Under the pieces are notes generated by a model. The model had not been told where the DNA came from. It ran no database searches and saw only the letters and a program-made list of their open reading frames with translations. Shown here piece after piece: positions 52,031-60,334 of a stretch of DNA of 64,000 bases. The position numbers and the translations under genes are program-made. The DNA lies in contig NZ_JABBGJ010000019.1 in the NCBI RefSeq assembly GCF_012927345.1, forward strand, positions 101,605-165,604, in the 5' to 3' direction. The DNA is from Paraburkholderia polaris (GTDB taxonomy: Bacteria; Pseudomonadota; Gammaproteobacteria; Burkholderiales; Burkholderiaceae). Numbering within the stretch: the stretch's first letter is position 1; every line of letters begins with the position of its first letter.

Positions 52031-52384
52031 ATGCCCCGTATCGTCCGCGCAGTAGCAGCATGCGCATTGCTCAGCTCCCTGGCCGCCTGCGTGGTGGCCC
52101 CCCAGCAACCCGCGCCGGCGCCGCGCCCTAACCCGCAGCAGATCGCGGATGAGCGCCTCCATCAGGTCAACGGCCGTATCGACAACCTGAGCCGCCGCAT
52201 CGACGCTCACGTCAACCAAGGCTACTACCCGCCCCCGCAAGGCGGCGCATTGCACCATCGCCTCGACGTGATCCGTCAGGAAGCTCATGACATGGCGGCG
52301 CAACACGGCGGCGGCCTGTCTGGCGACGAACAGCGCGTGCTGAACCAGGAACTGGACAACGCGGCGCACGCCATCGGCGAATAA
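52031..52384 (+). CDS. Small lipoprotein
   Basis: A 117-residue protein with a lipoprotein signal (lipobox LAAC at about residue 20). A Pro-rich linker follows, then helices (ERLHQVNGRIDNLSRRIDAHVN and SGDEQRVLNQELDNAAHAI) with heptad spacing, suggesting a short coiled coil in the periplasm. GGAGAG lies before the ATG. The function is unknown. A terminator follows. Confidence 0.8.
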   Translation: MPRIVRAVAACALLSSLAACVVAPQQPAPAPRPNPQQIADERLHQVNGRIDNLSRRIDAHVNQGYYPPPQGGALHHRLDVIRQEAHDMAAQHGGGLSGDEQRVLNQELDNAAHAIGE

Positions 52385-52412
52385 TCGCGCCGGTTCAGGC
52401 ACTGAAGCAAAG

Positions 52413-52445
52413 AAGCGCGGGCATCACGTCCCGCGCTTTTTTTTG
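52413..52445 (+). terminator. Rho-independent terminator
   Basis: AAGCGCGGG-N8-CCCGCGCTT is a perfect 9-base stem followed by more T residues. It isolates the lipoprotein gene from the gcv operon. Confidence 0.9.
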
Positions 52446-52495
52446 ACATTCATGAACCCGCAGCGCCAACCGCCATGCCGCTTGCGGGCCTTTAT

Positions 52496-52524
52496 TTGAC
52501 AAGCCCCCGGCCCTCGCGTACATT
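52496..52524 (+). promoter_or_regulatory. Sigma-70 promoter of the gcv operon
   Basis: TTGACA (52496-52501), a 17-base spacer and TACATT (52519-52524). The -35 box is perfect. The predicted transcript starts near 52531, directly before the first glycine aptamer. Confidence 0.75.
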
Positions 52525-52532
52525 CGCCGCAC

Positions 52533-52831
52533 GCGTCGGGAGAGCGTGCTGGCCGCAGAAAATCGCAGGCCGCGCCGCCGAAGGGGCACACCCGCAAACT
52601 CTCAGGCAAAAGGACCGACCGCGTCGAAAAACCCGCGCCCAGACAACATCAAGGCATCGGTTTTTCGCACTCTGGAGAGCGGCAGTAGCCGTCTGTATCG
52701 CGTACATCGAACGTACGTCGAGCAGATTCTGGCAGGCTGCCCACCGAAGGGGCGCGCGTTTCACCGTAGCGATTGCAGCATCTAAATCGCCCGGCGGCGC
52801 AATCTCTCAGGTATCGAGGACAGAGGGGTCA
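52533..52831 (+). promoter_or_regulatory. Tandem glycine riboswitch
   Basis: Two aptamers lie in tandem. Aptamer 1 (about 52533-52625) has GGGAGAGC, CCGAAGGGGCA and ACTCTCAGGCAAAAGGAC. Aptamer 2 (about 52667-52831) has TGGAGAGC, CCGAAGGGGCG and ATCTCTCAGGTATCGAGGAC. The second is stretched by extra bases after the CCGAAGGGGC core. The element binds glycine cooperatively in known cases and turns on glycine cleavage genes. It lies 83 bases before gcvT; a CCTTTTTTG run at 52881-52889 may belong to the expression platform. Confidence 0.95.
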
Positions 52832-52913
52832 TGCAACGCAATCGCTCGCAGGCGTCAGCCGCGAGGCGTAGCGCCGCATGGCCTTTTTTGTTTCGCGAGA
52901 TGCCCGAGGCCCC

Positions 52914-54032
52914 ATGACTGAACTCAAACACACCCCGCTCAACGCCACCCATCGTGCGCTCAACGCCCGCATGGTCGATTTCGGCGGCTGGGACATGCCC
53001 GTCAACTACGGCTCGCAGATCGACGAACACCGCGCCGTGCGCACCGACGCCGGCATGTTCGACGTCTCGCATATGTGCGTCGTCGACTTCACTGGCGAGC
53101 GCGTGCGCGCCTTCTTCGAATACGCACTGGCTAACAACGTCGCCAAGCTGCAAACGCCGGGCCGCGCGCTCTACTCCTGTCTGCTGAACCCGAATGGCGG
53201 CGTGATCGACGATCTGATCGTCTATTACTTCGGCGAAGATCACTTCCGCGTGGTCGTCAACGCCGGCACCGCCGATAAAGACATCGCCTGGTTCGGCCAG
53301 CTCAACGCCGAAGGCAGCTTCGGCCTGACCATCACGCCGCGCCGCGATTACGCGATCGTCGCCGTGCAAGGCCCGAACGCCCGCGAAAAAGTCTGGCAAA
53401 CCGTGCCGGCCGCGCGCGCCGCCACTGAAGCACTGAAGCCGTTCAACGCCGCGCGCGTCGAAGACACGCCGTTCGGCGAACTCACCGTCGCCCGCACTGG
53501 CTACACCGGCGAAGACGGCTTCGAAATCATCGTCCCGGCCGATCACGTCGAAGCGCTGTGGAACGCGCTGCAAGCACAAGGCGTGCGCCCGGCAGGCCTC
53601 GGCGCACGCGACACGCTGCGCCTTGAAGCCGGCATGAACCTGTACGGCCAGGATATGGACGACAACGTCTCGCCGCTCGACGCCGGCCTCGCATGGACAG
53701 TCGATCTGACCTCGCCGCGCGAATTTGTCGGTAAGGGCAAGCTCGAAGCCGACGGCTCGCAAGCCGCGTTCGTCGGTCTGATCCTGCTGAAGGAAAACGG
53801 CAAGGCGGCAGGCGTGCTGCGTGCTCACCAGAAAGTCGTCACGCCGCAGGGCGAAGGCGAAATCACCAGCGGCACTTTTTCCCCGACGATGCAGGAATCG
53901 ATCGCCTTTGCGCGCGTGCCGAAAGGCGTGCAGCCGGGCGACACCGTTCACGTCCAGATTCGTGACAAAAACGTTCCTGCAAGCGTGGTAAAACTGCCGT
54001 TCGTACGCAACGGCAAGGTGCTCGCAGTTTAA
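52914..54032 (+). CDS. gcvT: Glycine cleavage system T protein (aminomethyltransferase)
   Basis: A 372-residue cytosolic enzyme that moves the methylene group from GcvH-bound aminomethyl-lipoate to tetrahydrofolate. Family features: VDFGGWDMPVNYGSQIDEH, GMFDVSHMCVVDFTGE, ARTGYTGEDGFEIIVP and GLGARDTLRLEAGMNLYG, and the C-terminal TSGTFSPTMQESIAFARVP. ATG at 52914 was preferred to one 36 bases upstream, which lies in the riboswitch platform. It starts the gcvTHP operon. Confidence 0.97.
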   Translation: MTELKHTPLNATHRALNARMVDFGGWDMPVNYGSQIDEHRAVRTDAGMFDVSHMCVVDFTGERVRAFFEYALANNVAKLQTPGRALYSCLLNPNGGVIDDLIVYYFGEDHFRVVVNAGTADKDIAWFGQLNAEGSFGLTITPRRDYAIVAVQGPNAREKVWQTVPAARAATEALKPFNAARVEDTPFGELTVARTGYTGEDGFEIIVPADHVEALWNALQAQGVRPAGLGARDTLRLEAGMNLYGQDMDDNVSPLDAGLAWTVDLTSPREFVGKGKLEADGSQAAFVGLILLKENGKAAGVLRAHQKVVTPQGEGEITSGTFSPTMQESIAFARVPKGVQPGDTVHVQIRDKNVPASVVKLPFVRNGKVLAV

Positions 54033-54069
54033 GCAGCCGGCGCGTACGCCTAACCCCTCAAGAAAACGC

Positions 54070-54163
54070 TGGGCCGCCCCAAGTTTTCCGCCCGGCAGGA
54101 AGTCCCCCTGGGGGATTGACCTCCTCGGGGGGCCTGGCGCGAAGCGACAGGTTTGGGGGGCCA
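54070..54163. repeat. Structured intergenic repeat between gcvT and gcvH
   Basis: TGGGCCGCCCCAAG at the left end and TTTGGGGGGCCA at the right end are imperfect inverted ends around internal C/G runs (CCCCCTGGGGG, CGGGGGGCC). Such G/C-rich structured repeats resemble intergenic repeat elements common in Burkholderia genomes. It may modulate the gcvT/gcvH mRNA. No other copy is evident in this window. Confidence 0.5.
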
Positions 54164-54206
54164 TTTTATTAAGTTCATACCGAATCACACCGCATAGGAG
54201 CATCCG

Positions 54207-54587
54207 ATGAGCATCCCGGCCGATCTGAAATACACCGAATCGCACGAGTGGGTCCGCACCGAAGCGGACGGCACGCTGACGGTCGGCATCACCGACCACG
54301 CGCAGGAAGCGCTCGGCGACATCGTCTTCTTCGAAGTCCAGGAACTGGGCAAGACCGTCAACGCTGGCGACACCGTCGCCGTGATCGAGTCGGTGAAAGC
54401 CGCCTCCGATATCTACGCGCCGGTTTCGGGCGAAATCATCGAAGCGAACCCGGCCGTCGCCGACACGCCGGATGGCGTCAACAGCGCGCCGTACGAGAAC
54501 TGGCTCTTCAAGATCAAGCCGGCCGCGGACGCATCGCTGGATCGCCTGATCGACGCGGACGCCTACTCGAAGGCAATCGGCGCCTGA
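54207..54587 (+). CDS. gcvH: Glycine cleavage system H protein
   Basis: A 126-residue lipoyl carrier that shuttles the aminomethyl group between GcvP, GcvT and the L protein. The lipoylated lysine is Lys64 in IESVKAASDIYAP. ESHEWV and DHAQEALGDIVF are conserved. TAGGAG lies upstream of the ATG. It follows gcvT across the structured repeat and precedes gcvP by 94 bases. Confidence 0.97.
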   Translation: MSIPADLKYTESHEWVRTEADGTLTVGITDHAQEALGDIVFFEVQELGKTVNAGDTVAVIESVKAASDIYAPVSGEIIEANPAVADTPDGVNSAPYENWLFKIKPAADASLDRLIDADAYSKAIGA

Positions 54588-54681
54588 TTCACCGCAAGTT
54601 GCACCATTACGTTTAAACCCGACAGGCGCGGCGCGTCCGATTCAATCGTCGAACGGACGCCCGCACCGGCAGGAACACCTC

Positions 54682-57612
54682 ATGAAGCTCGAACACCCGG
54701 ATCGTCTGATGAACCGCACTCCTCTCTCGCTCGCCGCGCTCGAAGTGCATGACGCCTTCGCCGAACGGCACATCGGCCCGGATTCGGCCGACCAGCATGC
54801 GATGCTCGAAGCCCTCGGCTTCGCGTCGCGCGCCGCGCTGATCGACGCCGTCATTCCGAAGACGATCCGCCGCAGCGAAACACTGCCGCTCGGCCCCTTC
54901 GTGCAGCCGAAGAGCGAAGCGGAAGCGCTCGCCGCGCTGCGTGAGCTGGCGGACAAGAATCAGGTGTTCCGCTCGTACATCGGGCAGGGCTATTACAACG
55001 CGCACACGCCGGCGGTGATCCTGCGTAACGTGCTCGAAAATCCGGCGTGGTACACCGCGTACACGCCATATCAGCCGGAAATCTCGCAGGGCCGTCTGGA
55101 AGCGCTGCTCAACTTCCAGCAAATGATCGTCGACCTGACAGGTCTGGCGATTTCGAATGCCTCGCTGCTCGACGAAGCCACCGCCGCCGCCGAAGCGATG
55201 ACGCTGCTGCAACGGGTCGGCAAGCCGAAATCGAATGTGTTCTACGTCGCTGACGACGTGTTGCCGCAAACCATTGAAGTGGTGAAGACGCGCGCCACGC
55301 CGGTCGGCATCGAAGTGAAAGTGGGCCAGGCTGCGGACGCCGCGAACGCGAATGCGTTCGGCGTGCTGCTGCAATACCCGGGCGTAAACGGCGATGTGCG
55401 CGACTACCGCGCGCTCGCTGATGCGATCCACGCAGCAGGCGGCCACGTGGTGGTCGCCGCCGACCTGCTCGCGCTGACCGTCCTCACGCCGCCAGGCGAA
55501 TGGGGCGCGGACGTGGCCGTCGGCAACACGCAGCGTTTCGGCGTGCCGGTTGGTTTCGGCGGCCCGCACGCGGCTTACCTCGCCGTGCGCGACGAATTCA
55601 AGCGTCAGATGCCGGGCCGTCTGGTCGGCGTAACCGTCGATGCGCAAGGCAATCCGGCGCTGCGTCTGGCTCTGCAAACGCGCGAACAACATATCCGCCG
55701 CGAGAAGGCGACCTCGAACGTGTGTACCGCGCAAGCGCTGCTCGCGATCATGGCCAGCATGTACGCCGTCTATCACGGCCCGCACGGTCTGAAGACGATC
55801 GCGTTGCGTGTGAACCGTATCGCTGCGTTGCTCGCAGCCGGCGCGAAGAAGCTCGGCTACACGCTCGTCAACGACACGTTCTTCGACACGCTCACGTTCG
55901 AAACCGGCGCACGCACCCAGGCGCTGCACGATGCGGCGACGGCCAAGCGCATCAATCTGCGCCGCGTGAGCGACACGCGCGTCGGCATCTCGATCGACGA
56001 AACCACCACGCGCAGCGATCTGGCCGATCTTCTCGCGGCGTTCGCGCAGGCGGCATTTGTCGACGAAGTCCCGCAAATCGACGCCCTCGACGCAGAACTC
56101 CCTGCAGAGAGCACGGTGCCCGCCGCACTTGAACGCACCAGCGCGTACCTCACGCACCACGTGTTCAACCGTCATCATTCTGAAACGGAAATGTTGCGCT
56201 ATCTGCGCAGCCTGTCGGACAAGGATCTGGCGCTCGACCGCTCGATGATCCCGCTCGGCTCGTGCACGATGAAGCTGAACGCGACCTCGGAAATGCTGCC
56301 GGTCACGTGGCCTGAATTCGGTCAGATCCATCCGTTCGCACCGGCTGAGCAAACCGTCGGCTACCGCGAAATGATCGACCAGCTCGAACAGATGCTGGTC
56401 GCGGCTACCGGCTACGCAGCCGTGTCGCTGCAGCCGAATGCCGGCTCGCAAGGCGAGTACGCCGGTCTGTTGATCATCCACGCGTATCACGCATCGCGCG
56501 GCGAAGGTCACCGCAACGTCTGCCTGATTCCCGCTTCGGCACACGGCACGAACCCGGCGTCGGCGCAAATGGCCGGCATGCAAGTGATCGTGGTGGCTTG
56601 CGACGCGCAAGGCAACGTCGACATCGAAGACCTGAAGAAGAAAGCCGATCAACACGCCGACAAGCTCGCGGCGATCATGATCACGTATCCGTCGACGCAC
56701 GGCGTGTTCGAGGCGAACGTCCGCGAGATCTGCGAGATCGTGCATGCGCACGGCGGCCAGGTCTATGTGGACGGCGCGAACATGAACGCCATGGTCGGCC
56801 TGTGCGCGCCGGGCCAGTTCGGCGGCGACGTCTCGCACCTGAATCTGCACAAGACTTTCTGCATTCCGCACGGCGGCGGCGGACCGGGCGTCGGTCCGGT
56901 CGCGGTCGGCGCGCATCTCGCACAATTCCTGCCGAATCAGATCGCGTCGGGCTATGAGCGCGCGCCGAACGGTATCGGTGCCGTGTCGGGCGCACCGTAC
57001 GGTTCCGCCTCGATCCTGCCGATTTCGTGGATGTACATCGCGATGATGGGCGCGAAGAACCTCACGGCTGCAACCGAAACCGCGATCCTCAACGCCAACT
57101 ACGTCGCGAACAAACTCGCGCCGCATTATCCGGTGCTGTACTCGGGCCCGGGCGGACTGGTCGCGCACGAGTGCATTCTCGATCTGCGCCCGATCAAGGA
57201 AACCAGCGGCATCACCGTCGACGACGTCGCCAAGCGTCTCGCCGACTACGGCTTTCACGCACCGACCATGAGCTTCCCGGTGCCGGGCACGCTGATGGTC
57301 GAGCCGACCGAATCGGAGTCGAAGGAAGAACTCGACCGCTTCATCGAAGCAATGATCGCGATCCGCGAGGAAATTCGCGCCGTGGAAGAAGGTCGCTCGG
57401 ACCGCGAAGACAACCCGCTCAAGCATGCGCCGCATACGGCAGCGGTGGTCATCGCGAACGAATGGAAGCATGCGTATGCGCGCGAAACCGCCGCGTATCC
57501 GCTGCCGACGCTGATCACCAAGAAGTACTGGCCGCCGGTCGGCCGTGCGGACAACGTGTACGGCGACCGCAATCTGTTCTGCTCCTGCGTGCCGATCGCC
57601 GACTACGAGTAA
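54682..57612 (+). CDS. gcvP: Glycine dehydrogenase (decarboxylating), P protein
   Basis: A 976-residue single-chain P protein, a PLP enzyme that decarboxylates glycine and passes the aminomethyl group to GcvH. The N-terminal half starts RHIGPDSADQHAMLEALGF; the catalytic half contains the PLP site HLNLHKTFCIPHGGGGPG with Lys724 and SLQPNAGSQGEYAGLL. The length is the norm for the unsplit form. AGGA precedes the ATG. Last gene under the glycine riboswitch that is clearly part of the system. Confidence 0.97.
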   Translation: MKLEHPDRLMNRTPLSLAALEVHDAFAERHIGPDSADQHAMLEALGFASRAALIDAVIPKTIRRSETLPLGPFVQPKSEAEALAALRELADKNQVFRSYIGQGYYNAHTPAVILRNVLENPAWYTAYTPYQPEISQGRLEALLNFQQMIVDLTGLAISNASLLDEATAAAEAMTLLQRVGKPKSNVFYVADDVLPQTIEVVKTRATPVGIEVKVGQAADAANANAFGVLLQYPGVNGDVRDYRALADAIHAAGGHVVVAADLLALTVLTPPGEWGADVAVGNTQRFGVPVGFGGPHAAYLAVRDEFKRQMPGRLVGVTVDAQGNPALRLALQTREQHIRREKATSNVCTAQALLAIMASMYAVYHGPHGLKTIALRVNRIAALLAAGAKKLGYTLVNDTFFDTLTFETGARTQALHDAATAKRINLRRVSDTRVGISIDETTTRSDLADLLAAFAQAAFVDEVPQIDALDAELPAESTVPAALERTSAYLTHHVFNRHHSETEMLRYLRSLSDKDLALDRSMIPLGSCTMKLNATSEMLPVTWPEFGQIHPFAPAEQTVGYREMIDQLEQMLVAATGYAAVSLQPNAGSQGEYAGLLIIHAYHASRGEGHRNVCLIPASAHGTNPASAQMAGMQVIVVACDAQGNVDIEDLKKKADQHADKLAAIMITYPSTHGVFEANVREICEIVHAHGGQVYVDGANMNAMVGLCAPGQFGGDVSHLNLHKTFCIPHGGGGPGVGPVAVGAHLAQFLPNQIASGYERAPNGIGAVSGAPYGSASILPISWMYIAMMGAKNLTAATETAILNANYVANKLAPHYPVLYSGPGGLVAHECILDLRPIKETSGITVDDVAKRLADYGFHAPTMSFPVPGTLMVEPTESESKEELDRFIEAMIAIREEIRAVEEGRSDREDNPLKHAPHTAAVVIANEWKHAYARETAAYPLPTLITKKYWPPVGRADNVYGDRNLFCSCVPIADYE

Positions 57613-57728
57613 GCGTGGCCCTGACCGCGCATCGTCTGAAGGTTGTAAGCAGGCGTTGCGCGGTTCTGTCGTTCATGTCCGCAAACGGCTAACATCACAC
57701 ACCGAATCAGCCTAACGAGGAGTTTCGC

Positions 57729-58859
57729 ATGGCGCGAAAGGTGCGATTGATGCAAAGCCGGACCGAAGCAAGGCGAGCCCAGACGTGGCAGCAGGCTTGC
57801 ACCATGCTGTTGGCCGGCGCGGCGGTGCTGCTGCCGCTGCGGCAGGCGCAAGCCGCGATGAATTTTTGCGCGGCGCCGGCACTGCAAACCAGCGAGCGCA
57901 CGAATGCCGATCCAGGCGTCAAAGCACTGGTGAGCAACGTGCAGGCGCATCTGAACGACCCGCCGCACGCGCTGGCGAAACTGCATACCGAAGGCACGCT
58001 GCCACACGAGGGCATCTACGATCAAAGCGTCGAGGCGGAGAAGGATCTCGATCTGCTACGCGACGCCGCGCTCGCCTGGCGCGCGACCAGCGACGACCGT
58101 TATCTGAAGCTGGTCGACCGCTTGCTGTATGCGTGGGTCACGACCTATCAACCCAGTTTCAATCCGATCGACGAAACCCGTTTCGAAGGCCTGATTCTCG
58201 CCTACGACATGACCGCGAGCGCGTTGCCGGTGAAGACACGCAATGCATCGATGGCGTTCCTGACGAAGCTCGCGAACGGTTACATCGCACAGATCGACGC
58301 GCAGCCGCGCCCCCTCAAGGGCACGTTCAGGAACAACTGGCAGAGCCACCGGATCAAGCTGGTCTCGATGGCCGCATTCACGCTGGACAACCGCAAGATG
58401 ATTAACGCGGCGCAGCGCCTGTTCGACGAGCATATCGGCGACAACATTGCGCCGGACGGTTCGACGTTCGACTTCGGCGAACGCGACGCGCTGCACTACG
58501 TGACCTACGACTTGCAGCCGCTCGTGACCGCCGCGCTCGCCGCGCGCCGCCACAACCGCAACTGGTTGCCGGAGAAGGGCACGAACGGCGCCTCACTGGA
58601 GGCCGCGCTGAACTGGCTGACGCCCTATGCGGACGGCAGCAAGACGCATGAAGAATTCGTGCATTCGAACGTCCCGTTCGATGCCAAACGTCGCGAGGCC
58701 GGTTTGCCCGGCTATTCGGGTCAATGGGATCCGAAGAACGCAACGGAACTGTTTCACCTCGCGGCGCGTCTCGACGGACGCTATACGCCGATCGCGCTAC
58801 AGCTTGCACCGACGCCGCCCGCGTGGCTCGCCGTGTGTTTGCCGCTGCCGGCGCGCTAA
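57729..58859 (+). CDS. Alginate-lyase-family exported protein
   Basis: A 376-residue protein. A signal peptide covers about residues 20-43 (cleavage near AQA-AM). The mature part resembles the alpha/alpha-barrel lyases of the AlgL/PL5 group: ALAWRATSDDRYLKLVDRLL, FNPIDETRFEGLILAYDM, FRNNWQSHRIKLVSM with conserved Asn and His, and DGSTFDFGERDALHYVTY. The substrate may be alginate or another uronic acid polymer. GAGGAG precedes the ATG. It lies between gcvP and sdaA and is functionally unrelated to them. Confidence 0.82.
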   Translation: MARKVRLMQSRTEARRAQTWQQACTMLLAGAAVLLPLRQAQAAMNFCAAPALQTSERTNADPGVKALVSNVQAHLNDPPHALAKLHTEGTLPHEGIYDQSVEAEKDLDLLRDAALAWRATSDDRYLKLVDRLLYAWVTTYQPSFNPIDETRFEGLILAYDMTASALPVKTRNASMAFLTKLANGYIAQIDAQPRPLKGTFRNNWQSHRIKLVSMAAFTLDNRKMINAAQRLFDEHIGDNIAPDGSTFDFGERDALHYVTYDLQPLVTAALAARRHNRNWLPEKGTNGASLEAALNWLTPYADGSKTHEEFVHSNVPFDAKRREAGLPGYSGQWDPKNATELFHLAARLDGRYTPIALQLAPTPPAWLAVCLPLPAR

Positions 58860-58887
58860 ACTAACTTTTATCAGCAGGGAGCAGTAA

Positions 58888-60276
58888 ATGGCAGTCAGCG
58901 TGTTCGACCTCTTCAAAATCGGCATTGGTCCGTCCAGTTCGCATACGGTCGGGCCGATGCGCGCGGCGCTGATGTTCGCGCAAGGACTCGAACGTGACGG
59001 GCTGCTTGGAGCGACGGCGTCGGTGAAAGTGGATTTGTACGGTTCGCTTGGCGCCACCGGCAAGGGCCACGGCACCGATCGCGGCGTGATGCTCGGCTTG
59101 ATGGGCGATGCGCCTGACACGGTCGATCCGGACACGATCGCGCAGCGTTTGGAAGCGGTGAAGGCGTCGCGCAAGCTCGCCTTGCTCGGCACGCACGAGG
59201 TGCCGTTCGTGCAGAAAGATCACATTTCGTTTTATCGCCAGGCGCTGGCTGAGCATCCGAATGGCCTGAAGTTGCGTGCGTTCGATGCGCAAGGCGAGAC
59301 ACTGCGTGAGTCGACGTATCTGTCGGTCGGTGGCGGTTTTGTGGTGACCGCCGGCGCGCCGAACACGAAGGTGCTGAGCGCGGTCGAACAATTGCCGCAT
59401 TCGTTTCGCAGCGGCAACGAATTGCTCGCGCTGTGCAAATCGACCGGCAAGAGCATCGCGCAATTGATGTGGGAAAACGAACGCGTCTGGCACACGGAAG
59501 AAGAGACGCGTACGGGCTTGCTGAAGATCTGGAATGTGATGCAGTCGTGCGTGTCGCGCGGTTGCGGCATCAACAATCCCGACGCTGACGGCAATCTGCC
59601 CGGACCGTTCCAGGTGAAGCGTCGCGCGCCGCAGTTGTATCGCGCGTTGTCGGGTAATCCTGAGCTGGCGCTGCGCGATCCGCTGTCGATGGTCGACTGG
59701 ATCAATCTCTACGCAATCGCAGTGAATGAAGAAAACGCTGCGGGCGGGCGCGTGGTTACGGCGCCGACCAATGGCGCGGCCGGCATCATTCCCGCCGTGC
59801 TGCATTACTACACACGCTTCATGCCGGGCTCGAACGAGCAGGGCGTGATCGACTTCCTGATGACGGCGGCGGCAATCGGCATTCTGTACAAGCTGAACGC
59901 GTCGATTTCAGGCGCGGAAGTGGGGTGCCAAGGTGAAGTGGGCGTGGCCTGTTCGATGGCCGCGGGTGGCCTCGCGGCGGTGATGGGCGGCACGCCTGAG
60001 CAAGTCGAGAATGCTGCCGAAATCGGCATGGAACATAACCTCGGGCTGACGTGCGATCCAGTCGGCGGGATGGTGCAGATTCCGTGTATCGAGCGCAATG
60101 CAATGGGCTCGGTGAAAGCCGTGAATGCCGCGCGCATGGCGCTTCGCGGTGACGGCACCCATTACGTATCGCTGGACTCTGTGATCAAAACGATGATGCA
60201 GACCGGCGCCGATATGAAGACGAAGTACAAGGAAACGTCGCGCGGTGGGTTGGCGGTGAATATTGTGGAGTGTTGA
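58888..60276 (+). CDS. sdaA: L-serine ammonia-lyase (deaminase)
   Basis: A 462-residue iron-sulfur enzyme that turns L-serine into pyruvate and ammonia. Family features: VFDLFKIGIGPSSSHTVGPM, SYLSVGGGF-like TYLSVGGGFVVTAG, VTAPTNGAAGIIPAVLHYY and EVGCQGEVGVACSMAAGG, with Cys in GLTCDPVGGMVQIPCIERN for the 4Fe-4S cluster. Single-chain type. Its position after the glycine cleavage genes fits a glycine-to-serine-to-pyruvate route, although an alginate-lyase-like gene intervenes. Confidence 0.96.
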   Translation: MAVSVFDLFKIGIGPSSSHTVGPMRAALMFAQGLERDGLLGATASVKVDLYGSLGATGKGHGTDRGVMLGLMGDAPDTVDPDTIAQRLEAVKASRKLALLGTHEVPFVQKDHISFYRQALAEHPNGLKLRAFDAQGETLRESTYLSVGGGFVVTAGAPNTKVLSAVEQLPHSFRSGNELLALCKSTGKSIAQLMWENERVWHTEEETRTGLLKIWNVMQSCVSRGCGINNPDADGNLPGPFQVKRRAPQLYRALSGNPELALRDPLSMVDWINLYAIAVNEENAAGGRVVTAPTNGAAGIIPAVLHYYTRFMPGSNEQGVIDFLMTAAAIGILYKLNASISGAEVGCQGEVGVACSMAAGGLAAVMGGTPEQVENAAEIGMEHNLGLTCDPVGGMVQIPCIERNAMGSVKAVNAARMALRGDGTHYVSLDSVIKTMMQTGADMKTKYKETSRGGLAVNIVEC

Positions 60277-60334
60277 GAACAACGACCCGACAGCACCGAT
60301 CGCACCCATCGCAAGGCCTGGAGGCTTCATCGCA

